From the NCBI RefSeq assembly GCF_001446935.1, contig NZ_LKKK01000011.1, positions 620,001 through 684,000 of the forward strand: a stretch of 64,000 nucleotides of DNA. Reading direction: 5' to 3'. Positions 37,078-48,894 of the stretch are shown here, one piece after another. Each line of letters begins with the position of its first letter. Position 1 is the stretch's first letter. The position numbers were made by a program, and so were the translations under genes. This stretch comes from Pseudomonas sp. TTU2014-080ASC (GTDB lineage: Bacteria; Pseudomonadota; Gammaproteobacteria; Pseudomonadales; Pseudomonadaceae). The notes beneath the pieces are model-generated. The model had not been told where the DNA came from. It did not search any database and saw only the letters and a list, made by a program, of their open reading frames with translations.

Positions 37078-39909
37078 ATGCAAGAAAGCGTGATGCAGCG
37101 CATGTGGGACAGTGCCTACCTATCCGGTGGCAATGCTGCCTACGTGGAAGAGCTCTATGAGCTTTACCTGCACGATCCCAACGCTGTGCCAGAAGAGTGG
37201 CGCACTTACTTCCAGAAGCTGCCTACTGATGGCAGTGCCGCCACTGACGTATCGCATTCTACGATTCGCGATCATTTCGTATTGCTTGCTAAAAATCAGC
37301 GTCGTGCTCAGCCGGTGTCTGCCGGAAGTGTGAGCAGCGAGCATGAGAAGAAGCAGGTTGAAGTGCTGCGCCTGATTCAGGCATATCGTATGCGTGGTCA
37401 TCAGGCAGCCAAGCTCGATCCGCTTGGTCTTTGGCAGCGTCCTGTGCCAGCTGATCTGTCTATCAATCATTACGGTCTGACTGACGCCGATCTCGACACC
37501 ACCTTCCGCACAGGTGGTTTGTTTATTGGCAAAGAAGAGGCTAGTCTGCGTGAGATTCGCGACGCTTTACAGCAGACATATTGCCGCACCATCGGTGCAG
37601 AGTTCACCCATATTGTCGATTCCGAACAGCGCAGCTGGTTCCAGCAGCGCCTTGAAAGTGTTCGTGGACGTCCAGAGTTTTCCAAGGAAATTCAGAGTCA
37701 TGTGCTTGAACGCCTGACCGCCGCGGAAGGTCTCGAAAAGTATCTGGGGACTAAATACCCAGGCACCAAGCGTTTCGGCCTTGAAGGCGGCGAAAGCTTG
37801 ATCCCTCTTCTGGATGAAGTCATCCAGCGTTCCGGTTCTTACGGTACCAAAGAAGTCGTTATTGGTATGGCCCACCGTGGTCGCCTCAACGTGCTGGTCA
37901 ACACCTTTGGTAAGAACCCGCGTGACCTGTTCGATGAGTTCGAAGGTAAGAAGACAGAAGGTCTGTCTTCCGGTGACGTTAAGTACCACCAGGGTTTCTC
38001 TTCCAACGTCATGACGCCGGGCGGCGAAGTTCACCTGGCAATGGCGTTCAACCCCTCTCACCTGGAGATCGTTTCTCCGGTAGTTGAGGGGTCTGTGCGC
38101 GCGCGCCAGGATCGCCGCAATGATGCTGCGGGTGACAAAGTTCTGCCGGTTTCTCTGCACGGTGATGCTGCGTTCGCAGGTCAGGGTGTTGTCATGGAAA
38201 CCTTCCAGATGTCGCAGACTCGCGGCTTCAAGACTGGCGGCACGATTCACATCGTGATCAACAACCAGGTTGGTTTCACCATCAGCAACCCGCTGGATTC
38301 GCGTTCAACTGAATATGCGACCGATGTTGCTAAGATGATTCAGGCGCCGATCCTGCACGTTAACGGTGATGATCCGGAAGCAGTGCTGTTCGTGACTCAG
38401 TTGGCCGTTGACTACCGCATGCAGTTCAAGCGTGACGTGGTAATCGATCTGGTCTGCTACCGTCGTCGCGGTCACAACGAAGCTGACGAGCCGAGTGGCA
38501 CTCAGCCGTTGATGTATCAGCAAATCACCAAGCAGCGCACTACCCGTGAACTGTATGCCGATGCCCTGACCAGTGCTGCACGACTGTCGGCAGAGGAGGT
38601 TCAGGCCAAGGTTGATGATTACCGTACTGCTCTGGACAACGGTCAGCACGTAGTTAAGAGCTTGGTTAAAGAGCCAAACAAAGAGCTGTTTGTGGACTGG
38701 CGTCCGTATTTGGGCCACGCCTGGACAGCCCGTCATGACACCCGTTTCGACCTGAAGACCCTGCAGGAACTGTCCAGCAAACTGCTGGAAATCCCTGAAG
38801 GCTTCGTGGTACAGCGCCAGGTTGCCAAGATTCTTGAAGACCGTCAGAAAATGGGTGCCGGCGCGCTGCCAATCAACTGGGGTTACGCTGAGACAATGGC
38901 GTATGCAACGCTGTTGTTTGAAGGCCACCCGATCCGTATGACCGGTCAGGACATTGGTCGCGGCACTTTCTCGCACCGTCATGCGGTTCTGCATAACCAG
39001 AAAGATGCCAGCACCTATGTAGCGCTGAAAAATCTTTATGAAGGTCAGCCAAAGTTCGAGCTGTATGACTCTTTCCTTTCTGAAGAGGCTGTACTGGCGT
39101 TCGAATATGGCTATGCGACTACCCAGCCTAATGCGCTGGTTATCTGGGAAGCTCAGTTTGGTGACTTCGCCAACGGTGCCCAGGTCGTGTTTGACCAGTT
39201 CATTTCCAGTGGTGAGCACAAGTGGGGCCGTCTGTGCGGTCTGACTATGCTGCTGCCGCACGGTTATGAAGGGCAGGGGCCTGAGCACAGCTCGGCGCGT
39301 CTGGAACGCTATCTGCAACTCTGCGCTGAGCAGAACATGCAGGTTGCGGTGCCTACTACTCCTGCGCAGATATATCACCTGCTGCGTCGCCAGGTAATCC
39401 GCCCGCTGCGTAAGCCGCTGGTGGTTCTGTCGCCTAAGTCGCTGCTGCGTCATAAACTGGCAATTTCGACTCTGGAAGAACTCGCCGAAGGCTCGTTCCA
39501 GACTGTTATTCCGGAAATCGACGCGCTTGATCCGAAGAAGGTTGAGCGCCTGATTCTGTGCAGCGGTAAGGTTTACTACGATTTGCTGGAAAAACGCCGC
39601 AACGAAGGTCGTGAAGACATCGCCATTGTTCGTATCGAGCAGCTCTATCCGTTCCCGGAAGACGATCTGGCCGAGGCACTTGCTCCGTACAAAAACCTCA
39701 AGCACATCGTTTGGTGTCAGGAAGAACCGATGAACCAGGGCGCGTGGTATTGCAGTCAGCATCACATGCGTCGTGTGGCAACTGCGCACAAGAAGTCGCT
39801 GTTCCTTGAGTACGCTGGTCGTGACGCTTCTGCTGCACCTGCTTGTGGTTACGCTTCAATGCATGCGGAACAGCAGGAAAAACTCCTGCAAGACGCCTTT
39901 ACTGTTTAA
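37078..39909 (+). CDS. sucA: 2-oxoglutarate dehydrogenase E1 component
   Basis: SucA is the thiamine-diphosphate enzyme that decarboxylates 2-oxoglutarate in the 2-oxoglutarate dehydrogenase complex. The 943-residue protein has GMAHRGRLNVLVN, SLHGDAAFAGQGVVMET (split around the GDAAF thiamine motif) and YRRRGHNEADEP, all typical. The C-terminal transketolase-like domain includes QVVFDQFISSGEHKWG. An N-terminal segment (YVEELYELYLHDPNAV) binds the E2 core. GAGGGTG precedes the ATG. The 237-base gap before it contains two hairpins and no visible promoter of the quality seen before sdhC. Confidence 0.97.
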   Translation: MQESVMQRMWDSAYLSGGNAAYVEELYELYLHDPNAVPEEWRTYFQKLPTDGSAATDVSHSTIRDHFVLLAKNQRRAQPVSAGSVSSEHEKKQVEVLRLIQAYRMRGHQAAKLDPLGLWQRPVPADLSINHYGLTDADLDTTFRTGGLFIGKEEASLREIRDALQQTYCRTIGAEFTHIVDSEQRSWFQQRLESVRGRPEFSKEIQSHVLERLTAAEGLEKYLGTKYPGTKRFGLEGGESLIPLLDEVIQRSGSYGTKEVVIGMAHRGRLNVLVNTFGKNPRDLFDEFEGKKTEGLSSGDVKYHQGFSSNVMTPGGEVHLAMAFNPSHLEIVSPVVEGSVRARQDRRNDAAGDKVLPVSLHGDAAFAGQGVVMETFQMSQTRGFKTGGTIHIVINNQVGFTISNPLDSRSTEYATDVAKMIQAPILHVNGDDPEAVLFVTQLAVDYRMQFKRDVVIDLVCYRRRGHNEADEPSGTQPLMYQQITKQRTTRELYADALTSAARLSAEEVQAKVDDYRTALDNGQHVVKSLVKEPNKELFVDWRPYLGHAWTARHDTRFDLKTLQELSSKLLEIPEGFVVQRQVAKILEDRQKMGAGALPINWGYAETMAYATLLFEGHPIRMTGQDIGRGTFSHRHAVLHNQKDASTYVALKNLYEGQPKFELYDSFLSEEAVLAFEYGYATTQPNALVIWEAQFGDFANGAQVVFDQFISSGEHKWGRLCGLTMLLPHGYEGQGPEHSSARLERYLQLCAEQNMQVAVPTTPAQIYHLLRRQVIRPLRKPLVVLSPKSLLRHKLAISTLEELAEGSFQTVIPEIDALDPKKVERLILCSGKVYYDLLEKRRNEGREDIAIVRIEQLYPFPEDDLAEALAPYKNLKHIVWCQEEPMNQGAWYCSQHHMRRVATAHKKSLFLEYAGRDASAAPACGYASMHAEQQEKLLQDAFTV

Positions 39910-39919
39910 CGCCATCGCA

Positions 39920-39947
39920 CAACAGGCGGTCATTGGACCGCCTGTTG
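39920..39947 (+). other. Intercistronic hairpin between sucA and sucB
   Basis: CAACAGGCGGTC pairs with GACCGCCTGTTG (12 perfect pairs, ATTG loop). It is followed by GCTGAAACC with no U-run, so readthrough is expected. Confidence 0.75.
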
Positions 39948-39976
39948 GCTGAAACCGAATTTAAGGACTTATACAC

Positions 39977-41200
39977 ATGGCTATCGAGATCAAAGCCCCT
40001 ACTTTCCCGGAATCGGTTGCCGATGGCACCGTAGCCACTTGGCACAAACAGCCGGGTGACGCAGTCAAACGTGACGAACTGATCGTCGACATCGAGACTG
40101 ACAAGGTTGTAATTGAAGTTCTGGCTGAAGCTGACGGTGTACTGGGTCAGATCATCAAGAACGAAGGTGACACCGTTCTGAGCAACGAAGTGCTCGGCAC
40201 TCTGACAGAGGGTGGCGCAGCTGCTCCAGCTCCGGCCGCTGCTGCTCCAGCTGCTGCCCCGGCTGCCGCTGCTCCTGCTGCAAGTGCTGACGATCAGATT
40301 CTGTCTCCGGCTGCTCGCAAACTGGCTGAAGAAAACGGCATTGACCCGAACAGCATCGCCGGTACCGGTAAGGGTGGTCGTGTCACTAAGGAAGACGTGG
40401 TTGCTGCCGTCGAAGCCAAGAAGAACACTCCGGCTGCTGCCCCTGCGGCTAAACCGGCAGCTCCTGCTGCTGATGCACCGGTATTCGCTGCTGGCCAGCG
40501 TGTTGAGAAGCGTGTCCCAATGACTCGCCTGCGTGCCAAGATCGCAGAGCGTCTGGTTGAAGCTCAGTCTTCCATGGCAATGCTGACTACTTTCAACGAA
40601 GTTGACATGACTGAAGTTATGGCACTGCGTTCGAAGTACAAGGATCTGTTCGAGAAGACTCACAACGGCGTGCGCCTGGGCTTCATGTCGTTTTTCGTCA
40701 AGGCTGCAGTTGAAGCACTGAAGCGCTTCCCGGCTGTAAACGCCTCCATCGACGGTAACGACATTGTTTATCACGGCTATCAGGACATCGGTGTAGCAGT
40801 CTCCAGCGATCGTGGCCTGGTCGTGCCGGTACTGCGCAACGCTGAGCTGATGAGCTTGGCTGAAGTTGAGAACGGCATCGCAACCTTCGGTAAGAAGGCG
40901 CGCGAAGGCAAACTGTCGATCGAAGAGATGACAGGTGGCACCTTCACCATCACCAACGGCGGTACTTTCGGATCGATGATGTCGACTCCGATCGTTAACC
41001 CACCACAGGCGGCTATTCTGGGTATGCACAACATTATCCAGCGTCCGATGGCAATCAATGGTCAGGTCGTCATTCGTCCGATGATGTATCTGGCTCTGTC
41101 GTATGACCACCGTCTGATCGATGGTAAAGAAGCAGTGAGCTTCTTGGTTACCATCAAGAATCTGCTGGAAGATCCGGCTCGTCTGCTGCTGGACATCTAA
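39977..41200 (+). CDS. sucB: 2-oxoglutarate dehydrogenase E2 (dihydrolipoyllysine succinyltransferase)
   Basis: SucB forms the core of the 2-oxoglutarate dehydrogenase complex. The 407-residue protein has one lipoyl domain (about 1-80; attachment Lys43 in [11 protein letters not shown]), an Ala/Pro-rich linker, a peripheral subunit-binding domain (about 110-150; [19 protein letters not shown]), a second Ala/Pro linker and the catalytic domain with [14 protein letters not shown] (catalytic His). Domain order and count are those of E. coli SucB. AAGGA precedes the ATG. Confidence 0.97.
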   Translation: MAIEIKAPTFPESVADGTVATWHKQPGDAVKRDELIVDIETDKVVIEVLAEADGVLGQIIKNEGDTVLSNEVLGTLTEGGAAAPAPAAAAPAAAPAAAAPAASADDQILSPAARKLAEENGIDPNSIAGTGKGGRVTKEDVVAAVEAKKNTPAAAPAAKPAAPAADAPVFAAGQRVEKRVPMTRLRAKIAERLVEAQSSMAMLTTFNEVDMTEVMALRSKYKDLFEKTHNGVRLGFMSFFVKAAVEALKRFPAVNASIDGNDIVYHGYQDIGVAVSSDRGLVVPVLRNAELMSLAEVENGIATFGKKAREGKLSIEEMTGGTFTITNGGTFGSMMSTPIVNPPQAAILGMHNIIQRPMAINGQVVIRPMMYLALSYDHRLIDGKEAVSFLVTIKNLLEDPARLLLDI

Positions 41201-41213
41201 GCAAGTCTCTCAC

Positions 41214-41236
41214 GACGGTCCTCACAAGGGGCCGTC
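41214..41236 (+). other. Intercistronic hairpin between sucB and lpd
   Basis: GACGGTCC pairs with GGGCCGTC (one G-U pair, 7-base loop) in the 61-base gap. No U-run follows. Confidence 0.6.
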
Positions 41237-41258
41237 CGGTTTATCCGAGAAGGAATGA

Positions 41259-42698
<1,440 letters not shown>

Positions 42699-42710
42699 GC
42701 AATGAGGCTT

Positions 42711-42756
42711 GAACCGCTTGTGCCGTTGCTGTGATGCGGTAATGGCAGAGCGGTTC
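42711..42756 (+). other. Intercistronic hairpin between lpd and sucC
   Basis: GAACCGCT pairs with AGCGGTTC at the base, with an inner TGCC/GGCA stem, in the 206-base gap before sucC. No U-run follows. No strong promoter is visible between it and sucC. Confidence 0.6.
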
Positions 42757-42904
42757 TGGCTATAAGGAACCACGGCTGATGGCCCGCGTCCGGTCTTCTA
42801 GCCGCGCGGAAAACAGTCGGACTGTCACAGGCAGTCAAAGGTGGTGCGGCACCATAAGTGCAGCATCGTATGCGCAATACCTAAAACGAAGACGGTAGAC
42901 AAGC

Positions 42905-44070
<1,166 letters not shown>

Positions 44071-44071
<1 letters not shown>

Positions 44072-44958
44072 TGAGCGTCCTGATCAATAAAGATACCAAG
44101 GTTATCTGCCAGGGTTTCACCGGCTCCCAAGGTACTTTCCACAGCGAACAAGCGATTGCCTACGGCACCAAGATGGTTGGTGGTGTAACTCCGGGCAAAG
44201 GCGGTACCACTCACCTGGGCCTGCCAGTGTTCAACACTGTTAAAGAAGCAGTAGAAGCAACCGGCGCTGAAGCTTCGGTTATCTACGTACCGGCTCCTTT
44301 CTGCAAAGACTCGATCTTGGAAGCTGCTTTCGGCGGCATCAAGCTGATCGTGTGCATCACCGAAGGCATTCCTACCCTGGACATGCTGGATGCCAAAGTT
44401 AAGTGTGACGAGTTGGGCGTTCGCCTGATCGGCCCTAACTGCCCAGGCGTTATCACTCCGGGCGAGTGCAAGATCGGCATCATGCCAGGTCACATTCATC
44501 TGCCAGGTAAAGTCGGTATCGTTTCCCGTTCCGGCACCCTGACTTATGAAGCTGTTAAGCAGACTACTGATGCCGGTTTCGGCCAGTCCACTTGCGTGGG
44601 CATCGGTGGTGACCCGATTCCGGGTTCCAACTTCATCGACATCCTGAAGCTGTTCCAGGAAGACCCGCAGACCGAAGCGATCGTTATGATTGGTGAGATC
44701 GGCGGTAGCGCTGAAGAAGAAGCAGCAGCCTTCATCAAGGCTAACGTGACCAAGCCTGTTGTGTCTTACATCGCTGGCGTTACTGCTCCGGCTGGTAAGC
44801 GCATGGGCCACGCAGGTGCAATCATCTCCGGCGGTAAAGGCACTGCTGACGAGAAGTTTGCTGCTCTGCAAGACGCAGGTGTTAAAACCGTGCGTTCCCT
44901 GGCTGACATCGGTAAGGCTCTGGCCGAACTGACTGGCTGGGAAGTCAAAAACGCGTAA
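44071..44958 (+). CDS. sucD: Succinyl-CoA synthetase alpha subunit
   Basis: SucD carries the phosphorylated histidine and the CoA site. The 295-residue protein has [16 protein letters not shown] (CoA-binding), [16 protein letters not shown] and [17 protein letters not shown], where the His (near residue 247) is phosphorylated. A strong terminator follows, so this ends the long sdh/suc gene series. Confidence 0.97.
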
Positions 44959-44970
44959 GCGCTTTTGAAT

Positions 44971-45001
44971 AAAAAAGGGCCACCTTCGGGTGGCCTTTTT
45001 T
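44971..45001 (+). terminator. Terminator of the suc operon
   Basis: AAAAAGGGCCACC pairs with GGTGGCCTTTTT around a TTCG tetraloop and is followed by Ts. This is a classic strong terminator. Confidence 0.95.
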
Positions 45002-45053
45002 GTTGTGGGGTGAATTCCCTAACTGTTGCTGATGCGACAGTGTGATTCAACAA

Positions 45054-45199
45054 CCCGACAGTCTGTCCGGGATATAGCCAGTAATGGCGACATTTTCGTT
45101 ACCCTTACAGGCTTTGCACCTGCTGCCAAAAGCGTAGTGTGCTTAACAAAGGCTCTGCTTATCCTGCTGAGTAACGTTTCCCCCGATCCTTCGGGAAAC
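45054..45199 (+). promoter_or_regulatory. Leader region of brnQ with near-palindrome and hairpin
   Basis: Between the suc terminator and the brnQ ATG lie about 240 bases. CCCGACAG-T-CTGTCCGGG (45054-45071) is a near-perfect inverted repeat that could be an operator. A hairpin GTTTC-CCCCGA / TCGGGAAAC (45176-45199) stands 40 bases before the start. The leader is open in the brnQ frame for 71 codons and contains a Leu/Ile-rich stretch, but no start with a good ribosome site. The exact mechanism, if any, is unknown. Confidence 0.4.
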
Positions 45200-45238
45200 C
45201 TCGGAGTTCTCAATTATCTGCCAGTGGTATTTCCCTTT

Positions 45239-46567
45239 ATGAACCGTTTAAAAGGCCTGGATCTCCTGGCCCTTGGCTTTATGACGTTTGCGCTTTTTCT
45301 GGGCGCAGGCAATATTATCTTTCCACCGAGTGCTGGTTTAGCTGCCGGTGAGAATCTACTTCCTGCCGCGCTGGGCTTTTTGCTGACTGGCGTGGGGCTA
45401 CCGCTGTTGACTGTTGTTGCGCTGGCTCGTGTAGGCGGTGGAATGGATACGCTAACATTGCCGCTGGGTAAGGTTGCCGGTGCAATCCTTGCTGTTGCTG
45501 TCTATCTGGCTATTGGCCCTTTGTTTGCCACACCCCGTACTGCTGTTGCCTCGTTTGAGATTGGTATTGCTCCATTTACCGGCAATAACCCTCTGGCGTT
45601 GGCGCTGTACACCGTGTGCTATTTTGGGATTGTCTTGTTTCTGTCGCTCAACCCGGGGCGTCTTGTGGACCGTGTAGGTAAGCTGATTACGCCGGTACTA
45701 CTGACTGGGTTACTGGTTCTAGGGTTCGCGGGTGTGTTGTCCCCAGCAGGAGATATAGCTCCTGTAAGCGAGGAATACCGCTCCGCGCCGATGGTGCAGG
45801 GGTTCCTGCAGGGCTATCTGACCATGGACGCCCTCGGTGCGCTGGTATTCGGGATTGTGATTGCTACTGCGATCCGTGACCGTGGTGTTACTGACAGTTC
45901 TTTGGTGACGCGTTATTCGATCATTGCGGGCATCATTGCTGCTGTTGGTTTGTCTTTGGTCTATCTGTCCCTTTTCTACCTCGGTGCAACCAGTGTTGAG
46001 ATTGCCAGTGGCGCAGCAAATGGCGGTCAGATCTTGGCTAAATATGTCGGCCATACCTTCGGTGAAGCGGGGAGCTTGTTACTGGCAATCGTTATCGTGC
46101 TGGCCTGTATCACTACTGCGGTAGGGTTGCTCAGCGCCTGTGGAGAGTTCTTCAGCAAGTTGTTCCCAGTCTCTTACCGAGCTGTGGTGATTGGGTTTGG
46201 TCTGTTCAGTATGGCAGTTGCCAACCAGGGCCTGACTCAACTCATCAGCGTATCTGTTCCGGTGCTTGTGGGGCTGTATCCGCTGGCTATTGTGCTGGTC
46301 GCGCTGAGCTTGTTTAACCGCCTATGGCTGAGCCAATCGCGCATCTTTGTGCCGGTTATGGCGGTGACATTGGTTTTCGGTGTGGCGGATGGGATTGGTG
46401 CAACACCTTGGAAGCAAGTAGTGCCGGAAGTATTTGGCAAACTGCCGTTTGCGGATATGAGCCTTGGTTGGTTGACGCCGGTGCTGGTGACATTGATCCT
46501 GGCAGTTATAGTCGATAGTATGTTGGGTACTCCTGATAAGCAGGGGCAGCTGGAAGCAGCAAAATAG
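45239..46567 (+). CDS. brnQ: Branched-chain amino acid carrier (BrnQ/BraB type)
   Basis: This is an inner-membrane carrier that takes up leucine, isoleucine and valine with Na+ or H+. The 442-residue protein has about twelve hydrophobic segments. It contains the family-typical FALFLGAGNIIFPPSAG near the start, YLAIGPLFATPRTAV, GYLTMDALGALVFGIVI and LACITTAVGLLSACGEFF. ATG 45239 gives the conserved beginning MNRLKGLDLLALGF although no Shine-Dalgarno sequence is visible before it. It follows sucD in P. aeruginosa too (braB). Confidence 0.92.
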   Translation: MNRLKGLDLLALGFMTFALFLGAGNIIFPPSAGLAAGENLLPAALGFLLTGVGLPLLTVVALARVGGGMDTLTLPLGKVAGAILAVAVYLAIGPLFATPRTAVASFEIGIAPFTGNNPLALALYTVCYFGIVLFLSLNPGRLVDRVGKLITPVLLTGLLVLGFAGVLSPAGDIAPVSEEYRSAPMVQGFLQGYLTMDALGALVFGIVIATAIRDRGVTDSSLVTRYSIIAGIIAAVGLSLVYLSLFYLGATSVEIASGAANGGQILAKYVGHTFGEAGSLLLAIVIVLACITTAVGLLSACGEFFSKLFPVSYRAVVIGFGLFSMAVANQGLTQLISVSVPVLVGLYPLAIVLVALSLFNRLWLSQSRIFVPVMAVTLVFGVADGIGATPWKQVVPEVFGKLPFADMSLGWLTPVLVTLILAVIVDSMLGTPDKQGQLEAAK

Positions 46568-46572
46568 ACACG

Positions 46573-46599
46573 AAGGCCGCTTATAAAGCGGCCTTTTTT
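46573..46599 (+). terminator. Terminator of brnQ
   Basis: AAGGCCGCTT pairs with AAGCGGCCTT around a 3-base loop, followed by TTTTATTG. Confidence 0.92.
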
Positions 46600-46657
46600 A
46601 TTGCGCAGAACCGGGCTTTGGCTGTCTATAATCGGCACTAAGTTTTAAGGAGCTGCC

Positions 46658-47392
46658 ATGTCGACCAGTAATCAATACCTGCCTCATGTTCTGGCTGCAT
46701 TCTGGTTCATATTGTGTTGGGCCGGCTATACCCGTTATGCGCGTTCAAAAGGTGCTAGTACGCCTTGCTTGGCTAGTGTGCTGCATCTTTATCGTGAAGA
46801 CTGGATGCGCCGAATGCTACTGCGTGACAACCGCATTGCTGACGCTAACGTAATTGGCAATCTTGAGCGTAATGCATCGTTCTTTGCATCAAGTACTCTG
46901 ATTATTCTGGCGGGTATTTTGACTGTACTGGGGGCTTCTGAAAGGGCAGTTTCATTGTTGGCTGACCTGCCATTTGTCCAACCGGTAAGTCGTGGCATGA
47001 GTGAAGTTAAATTACTGTGCCTGGGCTTAGTCTTTGTGTACGCCTTTTTTACCTTCAGTTGGTGTATGCGCCAATACAACTTTGCAGCGGTGTTGGTGGG
47101 CTCGGCGCCAATGGTTGGGGAGAGGCATGTAACGGAGCAAGAGCGTAAGTCATTCGCTGAGCGTACGGCTCGTGTTATTTCAATGGCGGCCAACCAGTTT
47201 AACCAAGGGCTGCGTGCTTATTATTTTGGTATGGCGTGCTTGGCTTGGTTCATCAATCCCTGGTTCTTTATGTTGGTCACATCAGGCGTGGTGTTTGTTC
47301 TATACCGCCGTGAGTTCCACTCTTCGGTACTTGAGGTGATGGTCTATACCCAAACTCCGCTGTTCGATCAAACAAAGGATAGGGTCGAATAA
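46658..47392 (+). CDS. DUF599 membrane protein
   Basis: The 244-residue protein has four to five hydrophobic segments and the DUF599 text YREDWMRRMLLRDNRIADANVIGNLERNASFFAS, split at NRIADAN. It also has TFSWCMRQYNF and ANQFNQGLRAYYFGMA. Function is not known. Plant and bacterial members are predicted membrane proteins with no assigned activity. AAGGAG stands before the ATG and a terminator follows, so it is a single-gene unit. It follows the branched-chain carrier in other pseudomonads too. Confidence 0.85.
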   Translation: MSTSNQYLPHVLAAFWFILCWAGYTRYARSKGASTPCLASVLHLYREDWMRRMLLRDNRIADANVIGNLERNASFFASSTLIILAGILTVLGASERAVSLLADLPFVQPVSRGMSEVKLLCLGLVFVYAFFTFSWCMRQYNFAAVLVGSAPMVGERHVTEQERKSFAERTARVISMAANQFNQGLRAYYFGMACLAWFINPWFFMLVTSGVVFVLYRREFHSSVLEVMVYTQTPLFDQTKDRVE

Positions 47393-47406
47393 ATTGTTGC
47401 AGTATT

Positions 47407-47432
47407 AAAAAAGGCCCGCGAAGCGGGCCTTT
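47407..47432. terminator. Terminator between DUF599 gene and lipoprotein gene
   Basis: AAAGGCCCGC pairs with GCGGGCCTTT around GAA, with A/T runs on both sides, serving both convergent genes. Confidence 0.88.
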
Positions 47433-47448
47433 CCATTTGCGTCGATGA

Positions 47449-47739
47449 TTAGTTACCGTCTACGGCATCTTTCACTTCATCGCCTGCATCCTTGACTGCA
47501 TCTGAAACAGAGTCAGCTGCATCTTCAAGTTTTTCACCAACAGTAGGCTCTTTGCCGAGCACTTCATTGGTCTTTTGTTCGATTGCTTCACCCGTCTTCT
47601 TGGCGGCATCACCAAGCGACTCTACTGCTTCAGAAGCAGACTCTTTGGCTGACTGCATCTTGTCTTCCGGCGTTTTTTCACACGCGGCGAGGAACAGGGC
47701 GGAAGCCAGCAGCAGTGCATAAGTGAAAGGCTTTTGCAT
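47449..47739 (-). CDS. Small lipoprotein with helical acidic body
   Basis: The 96-residue precursor has a lipoprotein signal ending LFLAAC (lipidated Cys20) and a mature part that is nearly all Ala/Lys/Glu/Asp. Repeated heptad-like units (SASEAVESLGDAAKKTGEAI; DAADSVSDAVKDAGDEVKDA) suggest long amphipathic helices like those of small stress-linked lipoproteins. The residue after Cys is Glu, not Asp, which favours outer-membrane sorting. Upstream on the minus strand, GGAACTT (47813-47819) is followed after 16 bases by TTTAA, a partial match to an envelope-stress (AlgU/sigma-E) promoter; this is tentative. The function is unknown. Confidence 0.8.
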   Translation of the reverse strand: MQKPFTYALLLASALFLAACEKTPEDKMQSAKESASEAVESLGDAAKKTGEAIEQKTNEVLGKEPTVGEKLEDAADSVSDAVKDAGDEVKDAVDGN

Positions 47740-47923
47740 AAGTCAGTTGTCCTTTTTATAGATGGATGCCTGGTTAAACCAAGCACATTAATTAAACAGC
47801 GCCATTTCGACGAAGTTCCCTGTAATTACTGAGCGTTACTGCCTTTTGCTCAGACCTATGTGGCTGCCGCACTCGAGGGGTATCATGCTCATTCCTTAAG
47901 TAGTCTGTTTTTGAGATCCCTTC

Positions 47924-48397
47924 ATGAGCACTAACCCGATATTTGAGCGGGCACAGCTTTTCCTCTCAGCATTACGTCATTGCCAGGTTCTGGGTATGAG
48001 CGTACACAGCGCCGAACCGCAGGGCCTGACGCTTAAATTGCCCTACAGTCCTAACATTGTAGGCAATCCTGAAACAGGTGTTATTCACGGTGGTGCAATT
48101 ACTACGTTAATGGATACCACCTGCGGTATTTCAACAGTGTGTGTACTGCCTGATTTCGAAATATGTCCAACACTAGACCTCCGAATTGATTATATGAGGC
48201 CCGCCGAACCCCATAAGGACGTGTTTGGTTTTGCTGAGTGTTATCGGGTTACGCCCAATGTCATCTTCACCCGTGGCTATGCTTATCAGGACGATCCTAC
48301 ACAGCCAATTGCGCATGTGGTCGGAACCTTTATGCGCATGGGTAAGCCAGCTAGCATGGGGAAAAGTGCACTGGCTGATGTGAAGGGAGGGGCGTGA
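47924..48397 (+). CDS. PaaI-family hotdog thioesterase, first of a pair
   Basis: The 157-residue protein has the hotdog-fold thioesterase core GNPETGVIHGGAITTLMDTTCG, of which IHGG and the following Asp mark the active site. LDLRIDYMRPA is the second conserved strand. Enzymes of this family hydrolyse acyl- or phenylacetyl-CoA thioesters. The acyl group cannot be predicted. Its stop overlaps the start of a second hotdog gene by one base, so the two are probably made together and may form a mixed oligomer. Confidence 0.85.
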   Translation: MSTNPIFERAQLFLSALRHCQVLGMSVHSAEPQGLTLKLPYSPNIVGNPETGVIHGGAITTLMDTTCGISTVCVLPDFEICPTLDLRIDYMRPAEPHKDVFGFAECYRVTPNVIFTRGYAYQDDPTQPIAHVVGTFMRMGKPASMGKSALADVKGGA

Positions 48398-48843
48398 TGA
48401 CAACCCTCAATCTCAACCAACTGGTCCGTGACGCCCACGACAGCGACAATTACGACTCTCTGATTGATCTGATGCCTTACGCGAAACTGCTGGGCATGGA
48501 GTGTCTGCGGCTAGGTGACGATATGGTCTTCCGCCTGCCCGCCAACCGCGACAGTATAGGTAACCCGACTTTGCCCGCCCTGCATGGTGGTGTAATCGCG
48601 GGCTTTATGGAGCATTCGGCGATGCTTCACTTGCTGGTGTTCATGGGCATCCCGCATCTGCCCAAAATTATCGATTTTTCTATCGACTATCTGCGTGCCG
48701 GACACTTCCGCGACACCTACGCCCAGTGCCAGGTGTGGCGTCAGGGCAAGCGTGTGGCCAACGTGGCGATTACAGCCTGGCAGACTAATCAGACTGAGCC
48801 GATTGCCACTGCGCGCGCTCATTTCAAGGTTGATGAGCCCTAA
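48397..48843 (+). CDS. PaaI-family hotdog thioesterase, second of a pair
   Basis: The 148-residue protein has GNPTLPALHGGVIAGFMEHSA, in which the active-site loop HGG is kept but Glu replaces the Asp of the first copy, and IIDFSIDYLRAG as the second strand. GGGAGGGG lies upstream of ATG 48397. An alternative GTG lies one codon earlier. The two paralogues are only distantly similar, which suggests an old duplication with division of roles. They precede htpG. Confidence 0.83.
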   Translation: MTTLNLNQLVRDAHDSDNYDSLIDLMPYAKLLGMECLRLGDDMVFRLPANRDSIGNPTLPALHGGVIAGFMEHSAMLHLLVFMGIPHLPKIIDFSIDYLRAGHFRDTYAQCQVWRQGKRVANVAITAWQTNQTEPIATARAHFKVDEP

Positions 48844-48894
48844 TTGGGTGTTGGATTAGCCTGGCCTGACCTAGCGATGGGCTGATTTGAGATA

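Noticed and set aside
38305..39789. Open frame of 494 codons on the minus strand
   Set aside because: It is antisense to sucA, with no domain and no ribosome site.
39899..41110. Open frame of 403 codons on the minus strand
   Set aside because: It is antisense to sucB. The Ser-rich low-complexity part mirrors the Ala/Pro linkers.
45026..45238. N-terminal extension of BrnQ by 71 codons
   Set aside because: The conserved protein begins at MNRLKGLDLL. The extension looks unlike a membrane or signal segment and has no ribosome site. It is kept only as a leader question.
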